From Flavicella marina (GTDB taxonomy: Bacteria; Bacteroidota; Bacteroidia; Flavobacteriales; Flavobacteriaceae): DNA of 64,000 nucleotides. Under the pieces are notes generated by a model. The model was not told the origin of the DNA and did not search any database. It saw only the letters and a program-made list of their open reading frames with translations. A program made the translations under genes and the position numbers. The stretch lies in contig NZ_VYVA01000001.1 in NCBI RefSeq assembly GCF_009193215.1, positions 372,001-436,000 of the forward strand, given 5' to 3'. Below are positions 28,139-37,561 of the stretch, in pieces (position 1 is the stretch's first letter; each line of letters starts with the position of its first letter).

Positions 28139-29602
28139 TTATTTTTTTAAAGCTTGTAATAGTTCTTGAATTATTTCTTTATCATCAAAATGATGTTTGA
28201 CTCCTTTTATATCTTGGTAATCTTCATGTCCTTTCCCGGCCACCAAAATGATATCACCTTTTTTTGCGATTTTTATCGCTGTTTTAATCGCTTGTTTTCT
28301 ATCTAAAATCGACAAGGTTTTATCTTGAAATTCTTCTGCAACACCACTTTCAATTTCATCCAATATCACTTGTGGATCTTCAAACCTAGGATTGTCTGAT
28401 GTAAAAACAACCTGATCACTTAGTGTAGTGGCTATATTCCCCATCTTCGAACGCTTAGTTCTATCTCTATCACCACCACAACCCACAACAGTTAATAAGG
28501 TTTCTTTCCCTGATCTAATTCCACCAATGGTATGTAGTACATTTTTCAAAGCATCAGGAGTATGTGCATAATCTACAATAGTTACGACACCCGTTTTTGA
28601 AATTGCATACTGAAAACGACCATCAACGCTTTCCAATTGACTAATCAACGGCAATACTATATTCTTATCCATTCCCAATTGCAAAGCAACTCCGTAAATC
28701 GCCAATAAATTTGACACATTAAAATCTCCTATCAAACGAACCCAGACCTCACTAGTATCAAGCTGAAGCAACATCCCAGAGAAACTTTTTTCTAGAATTC
28801 TAGCTTTGAAATCAGCCATCGTTTTTAACGCATAGGTACACTTTTTAGCACGTGTATTCTGAAGCATTACAGTACCATTTTTATCATCACCATTCACCAA
28901 AGCAAATGCGTTTTTTGACAAATCATCAAAAAACTTCTTCTTTACATCTCTATATTCTGCAAAAGTTTTGTGGTAATCTAAATGATCATGTGAAAGATTC
29001 GTAAACACCCCACCATCAAAATCTAAACCTTCTGTTCTCGATTGATGAATACCATGTGAACTCACCTCCATAAAACAATGCGTAACACCAGCCTTCAACA
29101 TCTCTGACAAATAATAATTGATCGTCACAGAATCTGGTGTGGTATGTGTTGCCTCAAACTCTTCGTCAGAAATTTTTATTCTAACCGTTGACAACAAACC
29201 TGTTTTGTACCCCGCCAACTGAAACAAGTCATACAATAAAGTTGAAACAGTTGTTTTACCATTTGTTCCCGTAGTCCCTACCAATTTTAATTTTGACGAA
29301 GGGTTCCCGTAAAAATTGGAAGCAATATGCGCCAAAGCAACATCACTATTATCTACTTTGAGATACACAACAGTCGACACCAACTCAGCCGGAATCTCTT
29401 GACAAACAACGACGGTAGCACCTAAGTCAATTGCCTTATCAATAAATTTATGCCCATCAAAAGCAGTACCTTTCTGAGCCACAAACAAACCTCCAGCTTT
29501 CACTTTTCTAGAATCGAAAACAACAGCATTGATCAAGGGATTCGCATCTCCGATACGCCTCACAACTTTCAAATCATTTAATACGTTTTTTAATGCTACC
29601 AT
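28139..29602 (-). CDS. murE: UDP-MurNAc-tripeptide synthetase
   Basis: A 487-residue Mur ligase with GTTGTNGKTTVSTLLY at about 110, ATHTTPDSVTINYYLSEM, and SDNPRFEDP at about 410. The DNPR motif is the meso-diaminopimelate-selecting loop, so the third residue of the stem peptide should be mDAP, as usual in Gram-negative cells. It is 1 bp from the penicillin-binding protein gene and part of the dcw operon. Confidence 0.96.
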   Translation of the reverse strand: MVALKNVLNDLKVVRRIGDANPLINAVVFDSRKVKAGGLFVAQKGTAFDGHKFIDKAIDLGATVVVCQEIPAELVSTVVYLKVDNSDVALAHIASNFYGNPSSKLKLVGTTGTNGKTTVSTLLYDLFQLAGYKTGLLSTVRIKISDEEFEATHTTPDSVTINYYLSEMLKAGVTHCFMEVSSHGIHQSRTEGLDFDGGVFTNLSHDHLDYHKTFAEYRDVKKKFFDDLSKNAFALVNGDDKNGTVMLQNTRAKKCTYALKTMADFKARILEKSFSGMLLQLDTSEVWVRLIGDFNVSNLLAIYGVALQLGMDKNIVLPLISQLESVDGRFQYAISKTGVVTIVDYAHTPDALKNVLHTIGGIRSGKETLLTVVGCGGDRDRTKRSKMGNIATTLSDQVVFTSDNPRFEDPQVILDEIESGVAEEFQDKTLSILDRKQAIKTAIKIAKKGDIILVAGKGHEDYQDIKGVKHHFDDKEIIQELLQALKK

Positions 29603-29603
29603 A

Positions 29604-31622
29604 TCAACTCAACTTCAATACTATGGTTGTACCTTTTTTTATTCTCGTTCCCTTTCTTATCGATTGTCTCTTCACTCTACCAACACCCTCAAACTCTACC
29701 TTCATGCCTAAGTTTTCTAATACAGAAATCGCATCCATACCTGACATGCCGCGCACATCTGGAATTGTTTTTACTTCGTCATTCAACAAAGCATAATACG
29801 CTTCCATATCTTCTTCTAAATCCATCACTTCTGGTGCACTATTTTCAACTTGCGTTTTTATAGGAGCCGAAGCATACATCTTTTGAGCAATTTTTTTAAA
29901 TACTGGTGCCGCAACTGTAGCCCCGTAATATCCCTTTTTCTTATCTGGATTATGTACTACAACAATACAAGAATACTTAGGTGCGTCAGCCGGAAAAAAT
30001 CCTGCGAAAGATGCCGTATAATGTTTGCTCGAATAATACCCTCCATGCAGTTCTCCATGCTCATCTTTAGTAACCGGAATAAACTTTTTCGCAGTACCTG
30101 TTTTACCAGCCATAGAAAAGTTTGGTGTATAGATATTTGTTGCCGTACCTTGTTCAACCACTTTCTCTAAAACCCGACGTAACTTTTTAACCGTTTCCAT
30201 AGAAGCTATTTTCGGATTTAAAACTTCCGTTTCAAAAACCTTATCTATCTTTCCTTCAGTTCGCAATTCACTTACAAACTTTGGCTTTACCATCACACCA
30301 TCATTTGCAATAGCGTTGTAAAACGTTAAGGTCTGTAATGGAGTCAATGAGATACCATACCCCCAAGCCATCCACTCTAAAGAAATTCCATTCCAACGCT
30401 TTTTATCTTTTGGTGAAGGAATATAGGGTGCTCCCTCTCCTTTTATCTCTAATCCTAATTTCGAACCAAATCCAATTTCATTGATTGCATCCACAAATTT
30501 TTGAGGATTTTGTTTGTAGTGCTTCTGTATCAATTTCACGATACCTACATTTGAAGAAACTTCAATTACTCGACCCGCAGATATCTTTCCATACCCACCT
30601 CTATGAGAATCTTCTACTTTTTTTCTATGTATATAAATACGCCCTTTTTCAGTATCCACTACAGTACTTGTGTCAACAACTTTATCTTCTAAAGCAACCA
30701 ACAAACTCGCTACTTTAAAAGTAGAACCAGGTTCATGAGACTCCCAAACAGCATAATTTCTCTTCTCATAGAATTTCCCTTTAGAAGTACGCCCTAAATT
30801 TGCGATGGCTTTTATATTTCCCGTTTTGGTTTCCATCACGATCACACAACCGTGATCTGCTTCAAATTTCTCTAACTGTTCTAACAAAGCATGATGCGCA
30901 ATATCTTGCACATTGATATCGATTGTAGTAATTACATCACTACCATCTTTTGGCTCAACTTCATTATTATCATTGATAGGCTTCCACTGATTTTTTGCGA
31001 TTTTCTGCTTCATACGCCAACCAACACTTCCTTCTAAGTATTCGGTATACGCACCTTCAATACCTACCTCACCACGGTAATCATCATAACCAATAGTTCT
31101 TTCTGCAATTTTACCAATAGGATGCTCTCTAACCGTACGTTGTTCCGTAATAAAACCTCCCTTATACAAGCCCAATCGGAAAATCGGAAAGCTCTTTACT
31201 TTCAAATAGTCCATATAGCCAAGATTTCTCGCAATCAGTAAATACCTGTTTTTTGTTCTACGAGCTCTTCTGAAATATGTTTTATAATACTGAATCGGTT
31301 TACCAAACATTGCCGCCATTGACTCAGACAAGGCATGTATATTTTTCTCAAAAACATCATCACTCACCGTAACAACATCCATTCGAATATCATACTTAGA
31401 CATAGAAGTTGCCAACAGACTACCTCTTGCCGAAACTACATTTCCACGATTGTAATAAATGGTATCTTTTCGTATCGTTCTATTTTCAGAGATATCGCGA
31501 TACTTATCACCCTCTAAGTATTGAATTCGGGCAATCTTCACAAAAACAACCAACAGAAAAAGGGTCATCAAGACAACTACTATCGATAGTCTACTCAATA
31601 TGCCTTTTTGTTCTGTACTCAC
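29604..31622 (-). CDS. ftsI: Class-B penicillin-binding protein (FtsI/PBP3) with PASTA domain
   Basis: A 672-residue protein. One membrane helix at about 12-28, a pedestal domain, then a transpeptidase with STFK (in EPGSTFKVAS, about residue 300), SSN (EVSSNVGIVK), and KTG (MAGKTGTAKK). The last 60 residues form a PASTA domain (TIPDVRGMSGMDAISVLENL), found in Gram-positive PBPs and regularly in flavobacterial FtsI but absent from E. coli FtsI. It cross-links septal peptidoglycan with FtsW. Confidence 0.95.
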   Translation of the reverse strand: MSTEQKGILSRLSIVVVLMTLFLLVVFVKIARIQYLEGDKYRDISENRTIRKDTIYYNRGNVVSARGSLLATSMSKYDIRMDVVTVSDDVFEKNIHALSESMAAMFGKPIQYYKTYFRRARRTKNRYLLIARNLGYMDYLKVKSFPIFRLGLYKGGFITEQRTVREHPIGKIAERTIGYDDYRGEVGIEGAYTEYLEGSVGWRMKQKIAKNQWKPINDNNEVEPKDGSDVITTIDINVQDIAHHALLEQLEKFEADHGCVIVMETKTGNIKAIANLGRTSKGKFYEKRNYAVWESHEPGSTFKVASLLVALEDKVVDTSTVVDTEKGRIYIHRKKVEDSHRGGYGKISAGRVIEVSSNVGIVKLIQKHYKQNPQKFVDAINEIGFGSKLGLEIKGEGAPYIPSPKDKKRWNGISLEWMAWGYGISLTPLQTLTFYNAIANDGVMVKPKFVSELRTEGKIDKVFETEVLNPKIASMETVKKLRRVLEKVVEQGTATNIYTPNFSMAGKTGTAKKFIPVTKDEHGELHGGYYSSKHYTASFAGFFPADAPKYSCIVVVHNPDKKKGYYGATVAAPVFKKIAQKMYASAPIKTQVENSAPEVMDLEEDMEAYYALLNDEVKTIPDVRGMSGMDAISVLENLGMKVEFEGVGRVKRQSIRKGTRIKKGTTIVLKLS

Positions 31623-31623
31623 T

Positions 31624-31938
31624 TTAGTTTGATTTTGTCGTTACTTTAATTTTTACTGGGGGTGTCGTAGGTGACCCCAAACCTCTTTCTTTTAATTTCT
31701 GTCTAACCGATGACTCCATTTTCATTCGCGTTAAATAAGTCCCCGAATCTATATAGAGTGCTTTTAATTTCTTCATTTCATTATTCATTCTTGAAATCTC
31801 CATCACCTTCCGATCAGCATTGTGTGAACTTGAGATCATAAACAATAGTAAAAACACTACAAACAAGATTATCCTCCAATTTCTAAACGCCCCCTCATCT
31901 ACTAAAAAACCTCCTTTTAAGACATCATAGATTTTCAT
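31624..31938 (-). CDS. ftsL: FtsL-like cell division protein
   Basis: A 104-residue bitopic protein with a short cytoplasmic N-terminus, one membrane helix (IILFVVFLLLFMISS), and a coiled-coil periplasmic part (MEISRMNNEMKKLKALYID). Size, topology and position between rsmH and ftsI identify it as FtsL, although FtsL sequences hardly conserve residues. It is 1 bp from both neighbours. Confidence 0.85.
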   Translation of the reverse strand: MKIYDVLKGGFLVDEGAFRNWRIILFVVFLLLFMISSSHNADRKVMEISRMNNEMKKLKALYIDSGTYLTRMKMESSVRQKLKERGLGSPTTPPVKIKVTTKSN

Positions 31939-31939
31939 A

Positions 31940-32863
31940 CTACTTAACCTTTTGCTCTTTTAGTGTTGCAATTCGCAATTTTGCACTCCTTGCACGATTG
32001 TTAATTTTTATCTCTTCACGCGTTGGAACGATCATTTTACCAACAGGTTTTAACGGAACATCAACATTTCCATAAAAATCTTTTTCAGGCTCTCCCTCAA
32101 ACAATCCGTTCTTCATAAACCGCTTTACCAACCTATCTTCTAATGAATGGTAGGAGATAATACTCAACCTACCATTCACTTCCAATAACTTAGGGGTCTG
32201 TAGCAAAAATTCTTTCAACACCTCCAACTCTTGATTTACTTCAATTCGGATGGCTTGAAAAATCTGTGCCAATATCTTATGCTCTTTCGCCTTAGGTAGA
32301 AACTGCTGCAACACTTCTTTTAACCTAAAACTCGTTCTTATCTCTTCTATCTCTCTTTCATCTACAATTTTCGCAGCCAAAGCTCTTGCATTACGCAACT
32401 CGCCATACTGAAACAAAACACTACTCAACTCCTCTTCCCCATATTTATTCACAACCGAATAACCAGACAACTCATCTGTCTTATTCATTCTCATATCCAA
32501 CTCAGCATCAAAGCGCGTAGAAAAACCACGTTCAGCCTCATTAAATTGATGAGACGAAACCCCTAAATCACCTAGAATTCCATCCACCTTATTAACTCCA
32601 TAAAACTTTAAAAACCGAGAAATATACCTGAAGTTCTCTTGAATCAACACAAAACGCTCGTCATCAATATTATTTCTCTGTGCATCAGGATCTTGATCAA
32701 AAGCATACAATCTTCCATTCGACCCCAAACGGCTTAAGATCTCCCTTGAGTGACCACCTCCTCCAAACGTAACATCCACATACACCCCATCAGGTTTGAT
32801 ACTCAACGCATCAACACTTTCTTTTAGTAATACCGGATTATGATATTCCTCCATCTCCTTCAT
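31940..32863 (-). CDS. rsmH: 16S rRNA m4C1402 methyltransferase
   Basis: A 307-residue SAM-dependent enzyme: YHNPVLLKESVDALSI at the start, VDVTFGGGGHSREIL as the SAM-binding loop, GDLGVSSHQFNEAERGFS, SYHSLEDRLVKRF near 240, and NNRARSAKLRIA at the end. It methylates N4 of C1402 in 16S rRNA. The start overlaps the end of mraZ by 26 bp; a second Met three codons on is also possible. Confidence 0.96.
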   Translation of the reverse strand: MKEMEEYHNPVLLKESVDALSIKPDGVYVDVTFGGGGHSREILSRLGSNGRLYAFDQDPDAQRNNIDDERFVLIQENFRYISRFLKFYGVNKVDGILGDLGVSSHQFNEAERGFSTRFDAELDMRMNKTDELSGYSVVNKYGEEELSSVLFQYGELRNARALAAKIVDEREIEEIRTSFRLKEVLQQFLPKAKEHKILAQIFQAIRIEVNQELEVLKEFLLQTPKLLEVNGRLSIISYHSLEDRLVKRFMKNGLFEGEPEKDFYGNVDVPLKPVGKMIVPTREEIKINNRARSAKLRIATLKEQKVK

Positions 32864-33314
32864 TATTTACATTCCCCATAACCTCTTCTGCCAAATCGGC
32901 AAAATCCAAAGCAGCCTCATCAATTGCCTGCTCATATTTGTCTTTGTCCCAAATTTCGATAATTGATATTGCCGAAGACATCACAACCTCTTTAGTAATT
33001 CCAGAAAACACAAGTAAATCTTTTGGAATCAACAAACGACCATTTGCATCTAACTCAACTTTTTTTACGCCAGCCGTAAAGCGACGAATAAAATCATTAT
33101 TCTTTTTAACAAAGCGATTCAAGCCATTCATTTGCGCCATTACGGTATTCCACTCTTTCATTGGATACAGCTCTAAACACGGCTGAAAAACAGAACGCTT
33201 CAACACAAAACCCTCGTGCAAAATTGGATCCAATTGCTTTTTCAAAGCAGCAGACAAAAGCATTCTCCCTTTAGAGTCCGCTTTACATTCGTATGTTCCA
33301 ATAATACTTTCCAA
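32838..33314 (-). CDS. mraZ: Transcriptional regulator MraZ
   Basis: A 158-residue protein with two SpoVT/AbrB-like domains: DSKGRMLLSAALKKQL at about residue 13 and DANGRLLIPKDL at about 90. MraZ forms rings that bind repeated GTGG-type sites in front of its own operon and control the dcw cluster. Three such repeats are seen at 33360-33383, next to its promoter, so autoregulation is likely here. Confidence 0.95.
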   Translation of the reverse strand: MESIIGTYECKADSKGRMLLSAALKKQLDPILHEGFVLKRSVFQPCLELYPMKEWNTVMAQMNGLNRFVKKNNDFIRRFTAGVKKVELDANGRLLIPKDLLVFSGITKEVVMSSAISIIEIWDKDKYEQAIDEAALDFADLAEEVMGNVNNEGDGGIS

Positions 33315-33340
33315 AATTTAATTTTAGGTTCTATAGAATT

Positions 33341-33383
33341 CAAAAGTAAGAATTTTTAACCACTATTTACCACATTCTCCCAC
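33341..33383 (-). promoter_or_regulatory. dcw promoter with three-repeat MraZ operator
   Basis: On the minus strand GTGG occurs at 33383-33380, 33373-33370 and 33363-33360, spaced exactly 10 bp, the first inside AAAGTGGG. TACTTTTG at 33348-33341 is a -7 element (TAnnTTTG). The operator therefore covers the -33 region, and no TTG is seen there. The mraZ ATG is about 27 bp beyond the -7 box. This spacing is the known MraZ-site pattern. Confidence 0.8.
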
Positions 33384-33507
33384 TTTGTTAATAAGTTTTC
33401 CCATTTCCCAAGCAAGAAGCTACATTGCTCATAATCTGATTTTTAAAAACGGTTCTATAAAATTCTACAAGAAAGAAGTGCAAAATGTTTTTTTACAAAA
33501 AAAAGAT

Positions 33508-33515
33508 TACATTTG
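33508..33515 (+). promoter_or_regulatory. -7 promoter element of the alpha/beta-hydrolase gene
   Basis: TACATTTG matches TAnnTTTG and lies 22 bp before the ATG at 33538. No exact TTG is found at the -33 place. The 223-bp gap to mraZ holds this, the mraZ promoter, and nothing else recognised. Confidence 0.45.
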
Positions 33516-33537
33516 TCAATCGGAAAATTATACTTAA

Positions 33538-34302
33538 ATGATCGATAAAATTTATACGGAAGGAGAATTTAAATACAAAGAGGCTGGTGAAGGCAAGCCA
33601 ATTATTCTCTTGCACGGTTTGATGGGAACAGTCGGAATGTTCGACAGAATTCTTGAATATTTTGCCGATAAAGGCTACCATGTAATGGTACCGGAACTAC
33701 CTATCTACAGCCTCCCACTACTAAAAACAAACGTGAAACATTTTTCGTTGTTTATCAAAAGATTTATTGAGCACAAGAACCTTGAAAAACCTATTTTGGT
33801 AGGAAATTCTTTAGGTGGGCATATCGCCTTATATATCACAAAACATTACCCTGAAATGGTTAGCAATCTTGTACTAACTGGTAGTTCTGGTTTGTATGAA
33901 AGTGCCATGGGTGATAGCTATCCTAAAAGAGGTGACAGAGTGTATGTGAGAAAAAAAGTAGAGATGGTATTCTACGACCCAGCTACAGCCACTGAAGAAA
34001 TGGTAGATGATTTGTTTGAGGTCGTAAACGATAGAGGAAGTGTTTTAAGAATCCTTTCTCTTGCCAAAAGTGCTATTAGACACAACATGGCAAAAGACTT
34101 ACCTGACATGAAATTAGAAACCTGTTTGGTTTGGGGTAAACAAGACACTGTAACACCACCAGAAGTAGCAAACGATTTTAACAAATTGATGCCTAATTCC
34201 GAGTTATTTTGGATTGACAAATGTGGTCATGCTCCAATGACCGAGCACCCTGATCAATTTAATAAAATTGTTCACGATTGGCTAATAAAGCACAATCTTT
34301 AA
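33538..34302 (+). CDS. Alpha/beta-hydrolase
   Basis: A 254-residue protein with the oxyanion-hole segment ILLHGLMGT at about 23, nucleophile elbow VGNSLGGH (Ser at about 89), an acid in VWGKQDTVTPP (Asp about 201), and the catalytic His in DKCGHAPMTEHP at about 230. All triad residues are present. The family includes esterases, haloperoxidases and dehalogenases; the substrate cannot be told. It is divergent from mraZ and ends in a terminator before engB. Being next to the dcw cluster is common in flavobacteria but gives no function. Confidence 0.88.
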   Translation: MIDKIYTEGEFKYKEAGEGKPIILLHGLMGTVGMFDRILEYFADKGYHVMVPELPIYSLPLLKTNVKHFSLFIKRFIEHKNLEKPILVGNSLGGHIALYITKHYPEMVSNLVLTGSSGLYESAMGDSYPKRGDRVYVRKKVEMVFYDPATATEEMVDDLFEVVNDRGSVLRILSLAKSAIRHNMAKDLPDMKLETCLVWGKQDTVTPPEVANDFNKLMPNSELFWIDKCGHAPMTEHPDQFNKIVHDWLIKHNL

Positions 34303-34310
34303 CAACTCAT

Positions 34311-34352
34311 AAACAAACACAAATTTTACTAAAAATTTGTGTTTGTTTTTTA
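34311..34352 (+). terminator. Rho-independent terminator
   Basis: A 17-bp AT-rich stem (34311-34327 with 34332-34348), a 4-base loop, and a T run lie just after the hydrolase stop and before engB (start 34364). Confidence 0.75.
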
Positions 34353-34363
34353 TATGCATACCC

Positions 34364-34969
34364 ATGAAAATAAAGACTGCTGTTTTTGAAATCAGTAATT
34401 CTGATGTAAGTAAATGTCCTAAAGAAAGAATACCAGAATACGCGTTTATTGGACGCTCAAATGTTGGTAAATCTTCTCTGATAAATATGCTAACAAACCA
34501 CAGCAAACTAGCTAAAACATCAGGGACACCAGGAAAAACACAACTTATCAATCATTTTAAAATCAACGAAAATTGGTTTTTAGTTGATTTACCAGGATAC
34601 GGTTACGCCAGAGTCTCTAAAAAGACTAAAAGAACTTTTCAGTCGTTTATTAAAAATTATTTTTTACAAAGAGAACAACTAATCGGAACCTTCGTATTAA
34701 TCGATTCTAGACACGAACCACAAAGAATAGACATGGATTTTATGGAGTTTCTTGGAGAGAACCAGATTCCATTTTGCATTATCTTCACAAAGGCCGACAA
34801 ACTAACCCCCAACAAACTAAAGAAAAATATTGAGATTTACAAAACCAAGTTACTAGAAGATTCTTGGGATATTTTTCCGGATTATTTTGTTACTTCATCC
34901 ACATCTAAAGAAGGTAGAGATTCTGTACTAGATTTTATCGCAAAGATAAACGAGCAACTCAAAGAATAA
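34364..34969 (+). CDS. engB: Ribosome biogenesis GTPase EngB/YsxC
   Basis: The start is set at the ATG at 34364 (201 residues, [14 protein letters not shown]); the longer frame from 34337 begins inside the terminator. G1 is GRSNVGKSS at 30-38, G3 DLPGYGYA, G4 TKAD, and G5 near TSSTS. Family members help assemble the large ribosomal subunit. The gene is followed after 21 bp by an RluA-type synthase, another ribosome-linked function. Confidence 0.95.
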   Translation: MKIKTAVFEISNSDVSKCPKERIPEYAFIGRSNVGKSSLINMLTNHSKLAKTSGTPGKTQLINHFKINENWFLVDLPGYGYARVSKKTKRTFQSFIKNYFLQREQLIGTFVLIDSRHEPQRIDMDFMEFLGENQIPFCIIFTKADKLTPNKLKKNIEIYKTKLLEDSWDIFPDYFVTSSTSKEGRDSVLDFIAKINEQLKE

Positions 34970-34990
34970 TATTGCCAAATTTTTCGCGCT

Positions 34991-35683
34991 GTGAAATCAA
35001 CTTCAAATAACATCGACATTCTATTCGAAGACAATCATATCATTGTCGTCAATAAAAGAACTGGAGATTTAGTACAGGGAGACATAACCGGTGACGCTCC
35101 GTTAAGCGACATCTTAAAAGAATACATCAAAAAAAAATACAACAAGCCTGGGAACGTATATTTAGGGGTAGTTCACCGATTAGACCGTCCTACGACTGGG
35201 ATTGTAATTTTCGCTAAAACTTCGAAAGCCCTTGAGAGGTTAAACAAAATGCTTCGAGAAAAAACGATTGACAAAACCTACTGGGCAATCGTTAAAAACA
35301 AACCAAAAAAAGCTTCAGACACCTTAATAAATTTTCTAAGAAAAAACCCAAAAAACAACAAAGCGACTGTTTTTAACGAAGATGGAAAAGACAGAAAAAA
35401 AGCAATACTCCATTACAAAACCATCAAGAATTTAGACAATTATTATTTGTTAGAAATTGATTTAGAAACCGGGAGACATCATCAAATCCGAAGCCAATTG
35501 GCAAACATAAATTGTCCTATTAAAGGAGATTTAAAATATGGATTTAACCGAAGTAATAAAGATGCAGGAATCCATTTACATGCAAGAAAAATAAACTTCA
35601 TACATCCGGTAAAAAAAGAAAAAATTGAAATCATCGCTCCGACACCTAAAGACCCTATTTGGGACGCCTGCGCATCATCATAA
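34991..35683 (+). CDS. RluA-family pseudouridine synthase, GTG start
   Basis: A 230-residue enzyme. The only in-frame start near the family's N-terminus is GTG at 34991. The catalytic motif HRLDRPTTG has D65, followed by KTYWAIV and the RNA-contact segment LETGRHHQIRSQLA. No S4 domain precedes it. It converts a specific uridine in rRNA or tRNA to pseudouridine; the site is not predictable. It is probably co-transcribed with engB. Confidence 0.9.
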   Translation: MKSTSNNIDILFEDNHIIVVNKRTGDLVQGDITGDAPLSDILKEYIKKKYNKPGNVYLGVVHRLDRPTTGIVIFAKTSKALERLNKMLREKTIDKTYWAIVKNKPKKASDTLINFLRKNPKNNKATVFNEDGKDRKKAILHYKTIKNLDNYYLLEIDLETGRHHQIRSQLANINCPIKGDLKYGFNRSNKDAGIHLHARKINFIHPVKKEKIEIIAPTPKDPIWDACASS

Positions 35684-35710
35684 CGTATTACAATCAAAAA
35701 ATTTCTCATT

Positions 35711-36313
35711 ATGAATTTCAAAGAACTCGCAACAAAACGTTATTCAACCAAAAAGTACGACCGCACTAAAAGCGTTTCCGAAAGAGATCTTCAAACCTTG
35801 AAAGAAATACTTGTATTGTGTCCTTCTTCGGTCAACAGTCAGCCTTGGAAATTTACTTTCATTTCAAATAACTCTCTGAAAAATAAACTTTCTAAAGTAT
35901 CGCAACATAACGAAAGTAAAATTCAAGAAGCAAGCCACCTTATTGTTTTTAATGCTATTGATAACTTGCAACTTTTAGAAGAACAAGTAGAAAAAATTAT
36001 GCCTGAAGAAAGAGTTGCCTTATTCAAAAAACATGTTGGGTCACTAACAGAAGAAGCAACAAAAGTCTGGATAGAGAAACAGGTTTATATCGCACTTGGT
36101 TTTTTCTTGAGTGCCTGTGCTAGCATGGATATTGATGCTACACCAATGGAAGGTATCGAAGTCGACAAATACAAAGAAATTCTAAATTTAAAGAACTACA
36201 AACCACAATTTGCCGTTTGCATAGGGTACCATGACAAAGAAGATCTTAACCACCCAAGTGTCACGGCCAAATCAAGATTACCCTTAAACGAGGTTATCGA
36301 AGACATTTTATAA
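35711..36313 (+). CDS. NAD(P)H-dependent nitroreductase-family flavoprotein
   Basis: A 200-residue protein of the FMN nitroreductase fold: RYSTKKYD at about 9 and LCPSSVNSQPWKFTFIS at about 36 (FMN contacts), and a C-terminal IGYHDKED segment. It resembles NfsB/YdgI-type oxidoreductases, which reduce nitroaromatics and quinones with NAD(P)H. The natural substrate is unknown. It is 28 bp after the pseudouridine synthase and converges with ilvA. Confidence 0.9.
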   Translation: MNFKELATKRYSTKKYDRTKSVSERDLQTLKEILVLCPSSVNSQPWKFTFISNNSLKNKLSKVSQHNESKIQEASHLIVFNAIDNLQLLEEQVEKIMPEERVALFKKHVGSLTEEATKVWIEKQVYIALGFFLSACASMDIDATPMEGIEVDKYKEILNLKNYKPQFAVCIGYHDKEDLNHPSVTAKSRLPLNEVIEDIL

Positions 36314-36319
36314 ACTACG

Positions 36320-37561
36320 CTATACTAGAAACTGAAACAATTCTGGACTATCGTTAAGGTACTCACCTAGAAAGCCTTTTTCTTTCACCCGATCTAATAG
36401 TGGCGAAAAATCTGCTTTATTTTTAAGTTCTATACCGACCACTGCTGGTCCTTTATCCCTACTCGTTTTTTTTGTGTACTCGAAGTATGCTATATCATCG
36501 TTTGGACCTAATACATCCACAACAAACTCCCTAAGCGCTCCTGCTCTTTGAGGAAAACGTATGATAAAATAGTGTTTTAAGCCTTCATACAAAAGAGAGC
36601 GCTCTTTCATCTCTTCCATACGGGTAATATCATTATTCCCCCCACTTACAATACAAACGACATTTTTACCTTTGATCTCTTCTTTATACAGATCTAGTGC
36701 TGTAATTGACAATGCTCCCGCTGGTTCAATAACCAACGCGTTTTCATTGTAAACTTTTAATATTGTTGAACAAACCGCCCCTTCTGAAACGGTATTCGAC
36801 TCATACAACAAATCTTTACATATTTTAAACGAGCGATCCCCCATTCTTTTTACAGCAGCTCCATCAACAAACTTCTCAATTGAATCAAGTGTTGTATTCA
36901 CACCTTTCTCTAAAGAAACTTTTAAAGACGCTGCCCCTTCAGGTTCAATTCCGATGATTTTAGTAGATGGACTCAAAACACTAAACACACTAGCTACTCC
37001 AGCAGCGAGACCACCTCCTCCTACAGGTAGAAACAAATAATCAATCGTATCTTTTGCTTGATCAACAACCTCTAACCCTACAGTCCCCTGACCTGCAATT
37101 ACATCCGTATCATTAAATGGATGCACAAAAGTTGCCTCATTTTTAACACAATAATCTGAAGCTGCATCAAAACTAGCATCAAAAGTATCTCCAACCAATA
37201 CTATTTCAACAAAATCTTGACCAAACATACGTACCTGACCTATCTTTTGATTAGGAGTAGTTGTAGGCATAAAGATCACCCCTTTTGTTTTTAACTTTTG
37301 ACAGGCTAAAGCAACACCTTGTGCATGATTACCCGCACTCGCGCATACAACACCATTTCTGAGTTCTTCTTTCTTTAGATTTTTTATTCTATTGTAAGCA
37401 CCTCTAATTTTATAGGATCGTACAATCTGTAAATCTTCACGTTTAAAAGAAATATTTGCTTCATACTTCTCAGAATAATTAGTCATTACATCCAAAGCAG
37501 TTTTTACAACTACCGATTTGATGTTTTTTTGTGCTTTTAAAATTTTCTCTATCGGAATCAT
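36320..37561 (-). CDS. ilvA: Threonine ammonia-lyase
   Basis: A 413-residue PLP enzyme: FKREDLQIVRSYKIRGAY with Schiff-base K51, a glycine loop PVGGGGLAAG at about 178, SGGNNDI at about 317, and a C-terminal ACT-like domain (KHYFIIRFPQRAGALREFV). It deaminates threonine to 2-oxobutanoate, the entry to isoleucine. With one ACT-like domain it is shorter than E. coli IlvA (514 residues). The start overlaps the small DUF1330-like gene by 4 bp. Confidence 0.94.
   Translation of the reverse strand: MIPIEKILKAQKNIKSVVVKTALDVMTNYSEKYEANISFKREDLQIVRSYKIRGAYNRIKNLKKEELRNGVVCASAGNHAQGVALACQKLKTKGVIFMPTTTPNQKIGQVRMFGQDFVEIVLVGDTFDASFDAASDYCVKNEATFVHPFNDTDVIAGQGTVGLEVVDQAKDTIDYLFLPVGGGGLAAGVASVFSVLSPSTKIIGIEPEGAASLKVSLEKGVNTTLDSIEKFVDGAAVKRMGDRSFKICKDLLYESNTVSEGAVCSTILKVYNENALVIEPAGALSITALDLYKEEIKGKNVVCIVSGGNNDITRMEEMKERSLLYEGLKHYFIIRFPQRAGALREFVVDVLGPNDDIAYFEYTKKTSRDKGPAVVGIELKNKADFSPLLDRVKEKGFLGEYLNDSPELFQFLV

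Noticed and set aside
29593-30170. Plus-strand frames opposite ftsI
   Set aside because: Overlap with the PBP transpeptidase and PASTA domain; no start signal and no homology pattern.
34337-34363. Upstream start of engB
   Set aside because: These codons lie in the terminator hairpin of the preceding gene and add residues (CLFFICIP) foreign to the family.
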